This document shows positions 8,335 to 18,838 of a stretch of 64,000 nucleotides of DNA, one piece after another. This stretch comes from Streptomyces geranii (GTDB taxonomy: Bacteria; Actinomycetota; Actinomycetes; Streptomycetales; Streptomycetaceae). Made by a program: the position numbers and the translations under genes. Every line of letters starts with the position of its first letter. The stretch's first letter is position 1. The stretch lies in assembly GCF_002954775.1 (NCBI RefSeq), contig NZ_KZ672952.1:777860-841859 (forward strand), in the 5' to 3' direction. Under the pieces are notes generated by a model. That model did not search any database, was not told where the DNA came from, and saw nothing but the letters and a program-made list of their open reading frames with translations.

Positions 8335-9528
8335 ATGTCCCATTCCCGTACCAGCGCCGGTAACCCGGCCACGCCCATGAACCAGGGCGGCGCCCAGGGC
8401 CGGCACATCGGCATCAGGCTCGGCGCCTGGCTGGCGTCCAGCGTCCCGTACTTCGGGCCTGTCACCGGGGTGGCGGCCCTGTTGTACGGCCTCGCCCTGG
8501 TCATCGCCGGTTCCGACATCAACGCGACCGTCACGCAGATACTGAACTCCGGCGCCTGGTTCGCGGCCTCGACCTGGACCGCCCTCGGCTACCAGACCGG
8601 CGCCACCGTCCTGCTGTTCCTCCCCCCGGCCGCGGCCGGCTACCTCGCCTACGGCATCGCGGGACGGGCCGGAGTGGTCCCCGCCGTCATCGGCGGCATC
8701 GCTGTCTCAGGGGTCCAGGGCGGTGTCCCCCTCGGTCTCGTCGCCGGCGCGGTCGCGGGTGCGGTCACCGTCCTGCTGCGGCGCGTCACCGCCCCGCCGA
8801 AGCTCCGCGGCATCACCCACTCCGTACTGACTCCCCTGCTGGCGAGCGCGGCTTCCGCGTTCGTGGCCGTCGCGCTGTGCGGAACGCTCTTCGACATGCT
8901 GCTCGGGGCTCTGGAACACCCGATGATCGTCCTGCAGTTCAAGTACCCCGTGACACTCGGCCTGCTGCTCGGGCTGATGGTCTGCTCCGACTTCGGCGGG
9001 CCGCTGAACAAGGCGGCCCTCTCCTTCGCCATGATCGGTGTGGGCGGCAACGTCCCGGCGAACTTCAGCCAGCTCAACATGTCCATCATGGCTGCGGTGA
9101 TGGCGGCCGGCGCGGTCCCCGCCCTGGGCCTGTCGCTCGCCAGCCTCGTGCGCGGCAAGGTGTTCAGCCAGGCGGAACGCGACTACGGCAAGTGCTCCTG
9201 GCTGTTCGGCCTGATCTCCCTCCCCGAGGGCGCGATTCCCTTCGTCATCGCCGACCCGCTGCGGACGATCCCCGCTTCCATGGCGGGCAGTGGCGTCGCC
9301 GGCGCCCTGGTCATGCAGTTCTCCACCACGGTCTCCGTGCCGTTCGGCGGATTCCTCAACGTAGGCGCCATGGGCAAACCGTTCCTGTTCGCCCTTGCCG
9401 TCGCGGCGGGCGTACTGACCACCGCCGCCCTCGCCATCGGCCTCAAGAGCCTCCGGCGCACCCCCGCACCGGCCAAGTCGGTGAAGAGGGCCCGCGGCAG
9501 CCGGAAGATGGTGCCGACGGCCGTCTGA
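8335..9528 (+). CDS. PTS fructose-type IIC permease, stand-alone
   Basis: A 397-residue, very hydrophobic membrane protein from the ATG at 8335, with GGAG 8 nt upstream; an in-frame GTG at 8311 has no ribosome site. Two segments typical of fructose-family IIC proteins are present: SDFGGPLNKAALSFA (usually D.GGP.NKAA) and LPEGAIPFVIADP (usually EGAIPF). The family translocates and, with IIA and IIB, phosphorylates a sugar via phosphoenolpyruvate. Neither IIA nor IIB is fused or encoded nearby, whereas the main Streptomyces fructose permease is normally a IIABC fusion. It may borrow IIA/IIB from elsewhere or act as a facilitator; this is inference. It appears monocistronic, with hairpins on both sides. 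Confidence 0.85.
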   Translation: MSHSRTSAGNPATPMNQGGAQGRHIGIRLGAWLASSVPYFGPVTGVAALLYGLALVIAGSDINATVTQILNSGAWFAASTWTALGYQTGATVLLFLPPAAAGYLAYGIAGRAGVVPAVIGGIAVSGVQGGVPLGLVAGAVAGAVTVLLRRVTAPPKLRGITHSVLTPLLASAASAFVAVALCGTLFDMLLGALEHPMIVLQFKYPVTLGLLLGLMVCSDFGGPLNKAALSFAMIGVGGNVPANFSQLNMSIMAAVMAAGAVPALGLSLASLVRGKVFSQAERDYGKCSWLFGLISLPEGAIPFVIADPLRTIPASMAGSGVAGALVMQFSTTVSVPFGGFLNVGAMGKPFLFALAVAAGVLTTAALAIGLKSLRRTPAPAKSVKRARGSRKMVPTAV

Positions 9529-9543
9529 GCACATCCGTTGCCG

Positions 9544-9581
9544 GTACGTCGCCAGGCCCAGGAGCGGGCCTGGCGACGTAC
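9544..9581 (+). terminator. Strong hairpin terminator after the PTS IIC gene
   Basis: GTACGTCGCCAGGCCC (9544-9559) pairs perfectly with GGGCCTGGCGACGTAC (9566-9581): a 16-bp stem with a 6-nt loop, 16 nt after the stop codon. Confidence 0.85.
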
Positions 9582-10015
9582 GGCGACCGCGCGGGACCCC
9601 ACCCGGCGAGGGACACACTGCCGTTACTGGATCCGTGAACCTCGCTTCACTCGGCGGCGGACGGGCCGCCTGAGCGCTGCCCGCACCCACCGCATCCTGC
9701 GCATCTGCGAGCGCCAGGACCCCTCCTTCCTGGCCGCGGCGCGGGCGCCGGTCGAACTCGGCGTCGGACGGAGAGGTACGCCGGTGCAGCCACTGAAGCA
9801 GCGAAACCGTGGCATCGCGGTTTTGGATGCCTACCCCGGCCACCTCGACGGCCAGGAGCAGGTCGAAGCAGTCCTCCGCCAAGGGCTCGCAGAGAATCAA
9901 CGGGTTGCTTCACCCGGCTTGTTGGTCTGCTGTGGATGTCTCCGAATGACGGTTCGCAAGGGCGTGCACGAGTCCATGCCCATTTCGCCTGTTCCCCGTT
10001 TCGCGAAGTCGGAGA
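9582..10015. other. Gap without a supportable gene
   Basis: Open frames exist here, including one crossing into the antisense of the beta-galactosidase gene, but none has a ribosome site or a recognisable domain. It may contain decayed coding sequence; nothing is called. Confidence 0.4.
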
Positions 10016-12955
<2,940 letters not shown>

Positions 12956-12984
12956 TCAGCTCAGCACACCGCGAGATGCCCGCG

Positions 12985-13002
12985 ACAGAAACCGATCACT
13001 GT
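12985..13002. promoter_or_regulatory. LacI-type operator, regulon 1, site 1
   Basis: ACAGAAACCGATCACTGT, an imperfect 18-bp palindrome with the central CG typical of LacI-family operators. It lies in the GH2/dehydrogenase divergent promoter on the GH2 side and is the most degenerate of four copies (12985, 13105, 15366, 15508). Confidence 0.7.
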
Positions 13003-13076
13003 CCTTGAATAGCCAATCTTGTTGTTGTTACGCACACAACCCCCCTGATCCAGGCCTCTTTTCCGCGTCCTGCCCG

Positions 13077-13122
13077 TTGACCCTCCCAATCAGTGACACC
13101 TAGCGTAGAGATCGGTTGCTAT
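13077..13122 (+). promoter_or_regulatory. Promoter of the dehydrogenase-lacI unit with operator site 2
   Basis: TTGACC at 13077-13082, an 18-nt spacer and TAGCGT at 13101-13106 form a vegetative-type promoter. The operator GTAGAGATCGGTTGCTAT (13105-13122) overlaps the -10 and start region, a position that would block initiation. Its presence argues that the downstream gene starts at 13165 rather than at the in-frame GTG at 13093. Confidence 0.7.
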
Positions 13123-13164
13123 CACCTTGTCCTCGCACTGTGCCCGAAGCCGGAGGCCACCGCC

Positions 13165-14172
13165 TTGTCCGAACGTCCCTTGGCGTTGTTCGCCATGAGT
13201 GCCGAGACCCTGCCGAACGTCTATCCCCCGGACGTGATGGACCGGATTCGGGCTTCCGTCGACATCGACCCCAGCCTGATCGTCCGGGACTTCCAGGACC
13301 CTCGGGTCCAGCGCGTGCTGCCCGCCACCGAGATCCTGCTCACCGGCTGGGGCTGCCCGCACATCGGCGCCGAGGTGCTCGACGCGGCGCCGAAGCTGCG
13401 CGCCGTACTGCACGCGGCCGGAACGGTGAAGGCGATGCTGGCCCCCGGCTGGTGGGACCGCGGACTGGTCGTGTCATCGGCCGCGACCGCGAACGCCCTG
13501 CCTGTCGCGGAGTACACCCTGGGCATGATCATGCTTGCGGGCAAGGACCTGTTCGCCGCCCGTGAGCGCTACCGTGCGCAGCGCACCTTCACCGTCGCCG
13601 AGATCCTGCCCGGCATCGGCAACTACGGCCGCCGGGTCGGAGTGGTCGGTGCGTCGAAGATCGGCCGCCGACTGATCGAACTGCTACGACCGTTCGACTT
13701 CCAGGTGTCCCTGGCCGATCCCTACGTCACCGAGTCCGAGGCAGCCGCCCTCGGCGCGTCACTGCTCCCGCTCGACGACCTGATGCGCGAGAACGACATC
13801 GTCACCGTCCATGCGCCTGCCCTCATAGAGACCGACCGCCTGATCGGTGGCCGCGAGCTCGCACTGATGCCCGACGGGGCCGTGCTGATCAACACCGCGC
13901 GGGGCAGCCTGGTGGACACCGACGCGCTCGTCGCGCACCTGCGCACCGGCCGGATCAACGCGGTGCTCGACGTCACCCATCCGGAACCGCTGCCCACTCG
14001 ATCGCCCCTCTTCGACCTCCCCAATGTCTTCCTCACCCCGCACCTGGCCGGCTCCCAGGGCAACGAGGTGCGCCGTCTCGGCCTGTACATGACGGAGGAA
14101 CTGGAACGGCTGCTGACCGGGCTGCCGCTTGTCCACCAGGTCGACCACACGGGGCTGGAGCGGGCCGCATGA
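13165..14172 (+). CDS. D-2-hydroxyacid dehydrogenase family protein
   Basis: A 335-residue cytoplasmic oxidoreductase. I place the start at TTG 13165, which has GGAGG 8 nt upstream; the frame is open to 13093 but that would put the operator inside the gene. A Rossmann fold is marked by RVGVVGASKIGRRLIELLRP (the usual GxGxxG appears as GASKIG). Family catalytic positions are present: Arg in INTARGSLVD, Glu in VTHPEPLP and His in LTPHLAGSQG. It would reduce or oxidise a 2-keto/2-hydroxy acid with NAD(P). Its place between the GH2 gene and the LacI gene suggests a role in metabolism of a released sugar or sugar acid, but no substrate can be read off. Confidence 0.85.
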   Translation: MSERPLALFAMSAETLPNVYPPDVMDRIRASVDIDPSLIVRDFQDPRVQRVLPATEILLTGWGCPHIGAEVLDAAPKLRAVLHAAGTVKAMLAPGWWDRGLVVSSAATANALPVAEYTLGMIMLAGKDLFAARERYRAQRTFTVAEILPGIGNYGRRVGVVGASKIGRRLIELLRPFDFQVSLADPYVTESEAAALGASLLPLDDLMRENDIVTVHAPALIETDRLIGGRELALMPDGAVLINTARGSLVDTDALVAHLRTGRINAVLDVTHPEPLPTRSPLFDLPNVFLTPHLAGSQGNEVRRLGLYMTEELERLLTGLPLVHQVDHTGLERAA

Positions 14173-14236
14173 CCGAGACTCACGCTCGACTATCGTGAGC
14201 ATCCACGCGGGCAACGGGGGCTTGGGGAGACAACAG

Positions 14237-15301
14237 GTGCACAAGAAGGCAAGGGGCCAGGCCCACGCCGAGGCCTCGACCGTCCGGGATGTCGCGGCAC
14301 GCGCCGGAGTCTCCGCGGCCACCGTCTCCCGGGTCATCGGGGGTACTTACCCGGTGGCCAAGGACACCCGGGCCAGGGTGCTGCGTGCCATGCGCGAGCT
14401 GGACTACGTCGTCAACGCGCACGCCCAGGCCCTGAGCGGATCTCCCAACAAGACGGTCGCGTTCATCGTCGACGACGTCACCGGACCCTTCTACGCCCAC
14501 ATCGCACGCGGCGTGGAACAGCAGGCCGCCGCCGAGGGCCGGCTGTGCATGCTCTGCACCACCCATGCCGACCCGCAGCGCGTCTTCACGATCGTCGAGA
14601 CGATGCGCGAGCAACGGGCCGACGCCGTGATCGTGGTCGGCGGCGCCTGGGACGACAAGGCCTATCACGACCGCATGACGTACTTCGCGCAGGCTCTGGA
14701 CCGAGCGGGCTCGCGGCTGGTCCTCATCGGCCGTCCACCTCTCGGCAAGGACATCCCCGCCACCGTCGTGGAGTACGACAACGAAGGCGGCGCCTTCGCC
14801 ATGACCAGCCATCTCCTCAGCGCCGGCCACCGGCGCGTCGTCTACCTGGGCCGGGTTCCGGGGCTGTCCACCAGCAGCCAGCGCGTCAGCGGCTTCACCC
14901 GCGCACACGAGACACTGGGTGTCGATCTGGATCCGTCACTGATCGTGGACGGTCAGTTCTCCCGCAGCTTCGGCTATCAGGGAACACGCGCGCTCCTGAC
15001 GTCCGGCGTCAAGTTCGGCGCGCTCTTCGCGGCCACCGACATGGTCGCCGCGGGTGCCCTCCAGGCACTGCGCGAAGCCGGGGTCCGCGTCCCCGAGGAC
15101 GTCGCCGTCGCCGGCTACGACGACATCCCGCTCGCCATCGACGTCTATCCGTCTCTGACCACGGTCAACATCCCCCACGAGGAACTCGGCCGCACCGCGG
15201 TCCGCCTCGCGCTCCACCGCGACGAGTTCCCCGAGGCCCAGCACCAGTTGCTCGGCACGCACATCGTCGTCCGGGACTCGACCCGGCGCTCCGGCCGCTG
15301 A
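14237..15301 (+). CDS. LacI-family transcriptional repressor, regulon 1
   Basis: A 354-residue regulator starting at GTG 14237, with GGGGAG upstream. The N-terminal LacI HTH is clear (TVRDVAARAGVSAATVSRVI), then a hinge-like VNAHAQALSG and a periplasmic-binding-protein-like effector domain ending in VAVAGYDDIPLAIDVYPSLT. It most likely binds the four 18-bp palindromes flanking its own transcription unit and the neighbouring transport operon, and is released by an imported oligosaccharide or sugar. The pairing of regulator and operators is inferred from proximity. It follows the dehydrogenase by 65 bp and is probably cotranscribed with it, giving autoregulation through site 2. Confidence 0.9.
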   Translation: MHKKARGQAHAEASTVRDVAARAGVSAATVSRVIGGTYPVAKDTRARVLRAMRELDYVVNAHAQALSGSPNKTVAFIVDDVTGPFYAHIARGVEQQAAAEGRLCMLCTTHADPQRVFTIVETMREQRADAVIVVGGAWDDKAYHDRMTYFAQALDRAGSRLVLIGRPPLGKDIPATVVEYDNEGGAFAMTSHLLSAGHRRVVYLGRVPGLSTSSQRVSGFTRAHETLGVDLDPSLIVDGQFSRSFGYQGTRALLTSGVKFGALFAATDMVAAGALQALREAGVRVPEDVAVAGYDDIPLAIDVYPSLTTVNIPHEELGRTAVRLALHRDEFPEAQHQLLGTHIVVRDSTRRSGR

Positions 15302-15365
15302 CCTCCGGGGGCACATCCCGAGCAATGGCACGGGATGCGCCTCCGCATGCCCGTTTGCGCCGCGC

Positions 15366-15383
15366 CTAGAAACCGATCTCTAG
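15366..15383. promoter_or_regulatory. LacI-type operator, regulon 1, site 3
   Basis: CTAGAAACCGATCTCTAG, a near-perfect 18-bp palindrome 142 bp upstream (centre to centre) of site 4. It sits just after the lacI stop codon and ahead of the transport-operon promoter; its distance would allow looping with site 4. Confidence 0.75.
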
Positions 15384-15476
15384 ATCACCCTCGCACCAAA
15401 ATCTTCACAGGCGGTTCGAAATACCGTGCACACGCAGGGAATTTGCCCGTAACAGAAGATTTCCGCGCACGACACC

Positions 15477-15525
15477 TTGCCCGCGCGAAGGCACCGATCT
15501 AGCTTCCGTAGAGACCGATTTCTAC
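15477..15525 (+). promoter_or_regulatory. Promoter and operator site 4 of the sugar-transport operon
   Basis: TTGCCC (15477-15482), 17 nt, TAGCTT (15500-15505), then operator GTAGAGACCGATTTCTAC (15508-15525) two nucleotides downstream, covering the expected transcription start. This is the standard arrangement for LacI-type repression. Confidence 0.75.
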
Positions 15526-15591
15526 GCACCGCTCCGACGGGGGCTGAGAAGCGGGTCGACACTTCATGCCCGGATCCCCAGGAGGGGTTTC

Positions 15592-16923
15592 ATGAACCGC
15601 AAGCAAGGCAGAGTCGCCGCGGCGACCGCGGCAGCGCTCTCCGTCGTCCTGGCCGGCTGCAGCAGCGGCAACAACACCGCCGCCGGCTCCGACGGACCGG
15701 TCACCATCGAGATGTGGGGCTGGGGCGAGACGCAGTACACCCAGCCCATCGTGGACAAGTTCAACTCGACCCACACCGACATCAAGCTGAAGTACGTCAA
15801 GCAGGCAGACGACACCAGCACCGCCGCGAACGTGCGCAACGCGGTCGCGGCCGGCAAGGGCGTGCCGTGCCTGGTGCAGAACTGGGGCGGCGCCGAGGTC
15901 CCGAGCCTCGCCGCGGAAGGGCTGCTCGCCGACGTCACGGAGTACGTCGAGCCCTACGTCGAGAAGGGTGTCTTCAACAAGGCCGCCCCCGCCGGGGCCC
16001 AGGCGGGGGGCAAATACTACGGCGTGCCCTCCGGCTCTCAGCCGTCGTTCATGCTCATCAACCGGGCGGTCTACGACAAGTACGGCGTCGACGTCCCCAA
16101 GACCTGGGACGACGTCATCACGGCCGGCAAGACACTCAAGAAGCACGGCGTGTACGTGATGAACATGGCCGGCGAGGATCCCTCCACGCTGGTCGGCCTG
16201 GTCCAGCAGGCAGGCGGCTCCTGGTACGGGATCGACGGCGACTCCTGGAAGGTCGACTTCCTGTCGCCCGAGTCGCTGAAGGCCGCCGACGTCGTCCAGC
16301 AGTTGGTCGACAACGACCTGGTGGCGAACCAGACATACATGGACAAACCCGCATTGATCAAGTACTTCGACTCGGGCAAGATGGTCTCTTTGGTGACCCA
16401 GGTCTGGCAGCTGGGCGCCTACGAGATCGACTACAAGAAGTCGCTGGGCGACTGGCAGGCGATCGACCTGCCCCAGTTCTCGGACGCGACGCAGTTCACG
16501 ACCATGGCCCACGGCGCCGCGGAACTCATTCCCAAGGGCTGCGAGCACCTCAAGGAGGCCGTCGAGGCCTCGGTCTGGAAGATGACCTCCAAGGACGCCA
16601 TCAACGCCTCCTACAACTCCCAGACCAAGTCGTACTCCTGGCCGGGCGCCATCCCCGACCCGTCGCCGTGGGTCGACTCCGCCGTGCCCAGCAAGCTCTT
16701 CGGCACCCACAAGTCGGAGACAAAGGAAGTGATCCTCAAGTCGGTCAAGGCCGGCCGGGACTCCTGGGTGGTCGGGCCGAACTACACCGGTGTCTTCGCC
16801 GAGCTCCAGGACCAGTGGGCGCAGGTCGCAGCCAAGAAGATCACGGTACGTGAAGCTCTGGAGCACATGCAGAAGTTCACCGTCGACGACCTGAAGTCGA
16901 AGAACATCAACGTCGAAAGCTGA
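15592..16923 (+). CDS. CUT1 sugar ABC transporter, substrate-binding lipoprotein
   Basis: A 443-residue extracellular solute-binding protein (family 1). A lipoprotein signal with lipobox LAGC (Cys20) anchors it to the membrane; the mature start is SSGNNTAAG. The body has typical features such as IEMWGWGE near the N terminus, a PSGSQPSFMLINRAVYDKYG segment and a TWDDV motif. ATG 15592 follows AGGAGGGG. It is the first gene of a unit with two permeases and an arabinofuranosidase, so an arabinose- or galactose-containing oligosaccharide is the probable ligand. Confidence 0.93.
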   Translation: MNRKQGRVAAATAAALSVVLAGCSSGNNTAAGSDGPVTIEMWGWGETQYTQPIVDKFNSTHTDIKLKYVKQADDTSTAANVRNAVAAGKGVPCLVQNWGGAEVPSLAAEGLLADVTEYVEPYVEKGVFNKAAPAGAQAGGKYYGVPSGSQPSFMLINRAVYDKYGVDVPKTWDDVITAGKTLKKHGVYVMNMAGEDPSTLVGLVQQAGGSWYGIDGDSWKVDFLSPESLKAADVVQQLVDNDLVANQTYMDKPALIKYFDSGKMVSLVTQVWQLGAYEIDYKKSLGDWQAIDLPQFSDATQFTTMAHGAAELIPKGCEHLKEAVEASVWKMTSKDAINASYNSQTKSYSWPGAIPDPSPWVDSAVPSKLFGTHKSETKEVILKSVKAGRDSWVVGPNYTGVFAELQDQWAQVAAKKITVREALEHMQKFTVDDLKSKNINVES

Positions 16924-16927
16924 TCCC

Positions 16928-17860
16928 ATGACTGTCGCCGGCCAGCAGCCTCCCCGTACCGCGCCGTTGAGATGGAAGAAGGTCATGGCGCTCAAGGGCG
17001 CCTCCTTCACCGTCCCCTTCTTCCTCGGCTTCGCGCTCTTCACCGTGACCCCGATGGTCATGGCCCTGAAGCAGAGCCTCTACAAGGCGCAGAGTTCGGG
17101 GCTGGGCTTCGGCGGGAAGACGATCCAGTTCGTCGGTCTCGACAACTTCGTCCAAGGTCTCCAGGACATCCGGTTCTGGAGCGCTATGGGAAGGGTCGCG
17201 CTCTTCGCGGCGATCGCCATCCCGCTGATCCAGCTGGCCAGTGTCGGCCTGGCGCTGCTCCTCGACGCGGCCTCGCAGCGCCTCGCCGACCGCTTCCGGC
17301 TGCTGCTCCTCGTCCCCTTCATGATCCCGGGCATCGTCGCCATTCTGATCTGGATCTACCTGTACAGCCCGGTGGTCGGCCCCCTGACACCGTTCTTCCG
17401 GCTCTTCGGGATCGAGGCGGACTTCTACAGCGGTTCCATGATCTGGATCTCGATCGGCAATCTCATGGCGTGGAGCAGCATCGGGTTCAACATGCTGATC
17501 GTGTACGCCGCCCTGCGCGCCGTACCCCCGGAGATCTACGACAGCGCGCGCATCGACGGTGCCTCGGAGTGGCGGATCGCCTGGTCGATCAAGGTGCCGC
17601 TGGTACGCCGGTCGCTGGTCCTCACCAGCGTGCTGAGCATCATCGGGACCCTGCAGATCTTCAGCGACCCGATGCTCTTCCGGTCGATGACACCGGAGAC
17701 CGTCACCCGCGACTTCACTCCGATCATGGCCATCTACGACTGGGCCTTCAGTCAGGGCGAGTTCAACTACGCGGCCGCCCTGTCGATCATCCTCGCGCTC
17801 GTCGTCGGCACGGCCTCCGCCCTCTTCTACCGGCTCACGAACAAGGCACCCACCTCATGA
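16928..17860 (+). CDS. CUT1 sugar ABC transporter permease 1
   Basis: A 310-residue MalF-type integral membrane protein with about six transmembrane helices. The EAA loop that docks the ATPase reads YDSARIDGASEWRIAWSIKV. It begins 4 nt after the binding-protein stop and overlaps the next permease by the sequence ATGA, so translation is coupled. No ATPase gene is in the unit, as is usual for Streptomyces CUT1 systems that share one MsiK-type ATPase. Confidence 0.93.
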   Translation: MTVAGQQPPRTAPLRWKKVMALKGASFTVPFFLGFALFTVTPMVMALKQSLYKAQSSGLGFGGKTIQFVGLDNFVQGLQDIRFWSAMGRVALFAAIAIPLIQLASVGLALLLDAASQRLADRFRLLLLVPFMIPGIVAILIWIYLYSPVVGPLTPFFRLFGIEADFYSGSMIWISIGNLMAWSSIGFNMLIVYAALRAVPPEIYDSARIDGASEWRIAWSIKVPLVRRSLVLTSVLSIIGTLQIFSDPMLFRSMTPETVTRDFTPIMAIYDWAFSQGEFNYAAALSIILALVVGTASALFYRLTNKAPTS

Positions 17861-18801
17861 CCACGATCCTGGACACCACCACTGGGCAGCCGGCCACCGG
17901 TACCACGCCCCCGGGCGTTAGGCGGCCGAGGATCCGGCTGCGCGCGGAGCCCGGCCGAAGCCGTCACAGCACCCGCACCAAGGCCCTGGTCATCTCCGGT
18001 CTGGTGCTCTTCACGGTCTACTCGCTGGCCCCGGTCTGGTGGCTGATCGTCGCGGCGACCAAAAGCCGGGGCGAGCTGTACACGTCCAACGGCCTGTGGT
18101 TCACGGACATCAACCTCTGGAACAACCTCAAGGACCTCTTCACCTACCAGGACGGCATCTTCCTCAGGTGGATGGGGAACACCCTGTTCTACGGCGTCGT
18201 CGGCACCGCCGGCATGACTCTGGTCTGCGTGGCCTGCGGCTATGGCCTGGCCATGTACGAGTTCCGGGGCCGCGGCTTCCTCATGGGCTGCATCATCGGC
18301 TCCTTCCTGGTGCCGGGCGCCCTGCTCACCATCCCGTCCTTCCTGCTCTTCACCGACCTGGGCATGGTCGACACCGCCACAGCGATGATCGTGCCGAGTT
18401 TCTTCAACGCCTTCTCCGTCTACCTCGCCAAGGTGTACGCCGAAGGGGCCATCCCGCCGGAGCTCCTGGAGGCCGCACGCATCGACGGCGCAGGCGAGTA
18501 CCGCATCTTCTTCCAGATCGGTGCCCGCCTGATGTCCACCGGCGCGGCCACGATCTTCCTGCTCGGGTTCGTGGGGATGTGGAACTCGTTCTTCGGGCCC
18601 CTGGTGTTCCTGCGCAGCAGCGAGAAGTGGACCGTCATGCTCGGCCTGTACTCCTGGCTGAAGGTGAAGACCGACAGTTCGGTCGACCTGGTCAGCCTGG
18701 TCGTCGTCGGCTCGATCATCTCCCTCATCCCGATGGTGATCCTCATGCTCTCCATGCAGCGGTACTGGCGTACCGGTGTCACCCTCGGCAGCCTGAAGTA
18801 G
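17857..18801 (+). CDS. CUT1 sugar ABC transporter permease 2
   Basis: A 314-residue MalG-type permease starting at the ATG at 17857, which overlaps the previous stop codon (ATGA). The frame is open far upstream, but that part is out-of-frame shadow of permease 1. After a cytoplasmic N-terminal tail of about 45 residues come six predicted helices; the EAA loop is LLEAARIDGAGEYRIFFQIG. It forms the transport channel with permease 1. Confidence 0.93.
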   Translation: MTTILDTTTGQPATGTTPPGVRRPRIRLRAEPGRSRHSTRTKALVISGLVLFTVYSLAPVWWLIVAATKSRGELYTSNGLWFTDINLWNNLKDLFTYQDGIFLRWMGNTLFYGVVGTAGMTLVCVACGYGLAMYEFRGRGFLMGCIIGSFLVPGALLTIPSFLLFTDLGMVDTATAMIVPSFFNAFSVYLAKVYAEGAIPPELLEAARIDGAGEYRIFFQIGARLMSTGAATIFLLGFVGMWNSFFGPLVFLRSSEKWTVMLGLYSWLKVKTDSSVDLVSLVVVGSIISLIPMVILMLSMQRYWRTGVTLGSLK

Positions 18802-18838
18802 CCCTGGGCCGGACGGGAAAGAAGAAAGGCAACCCCAC

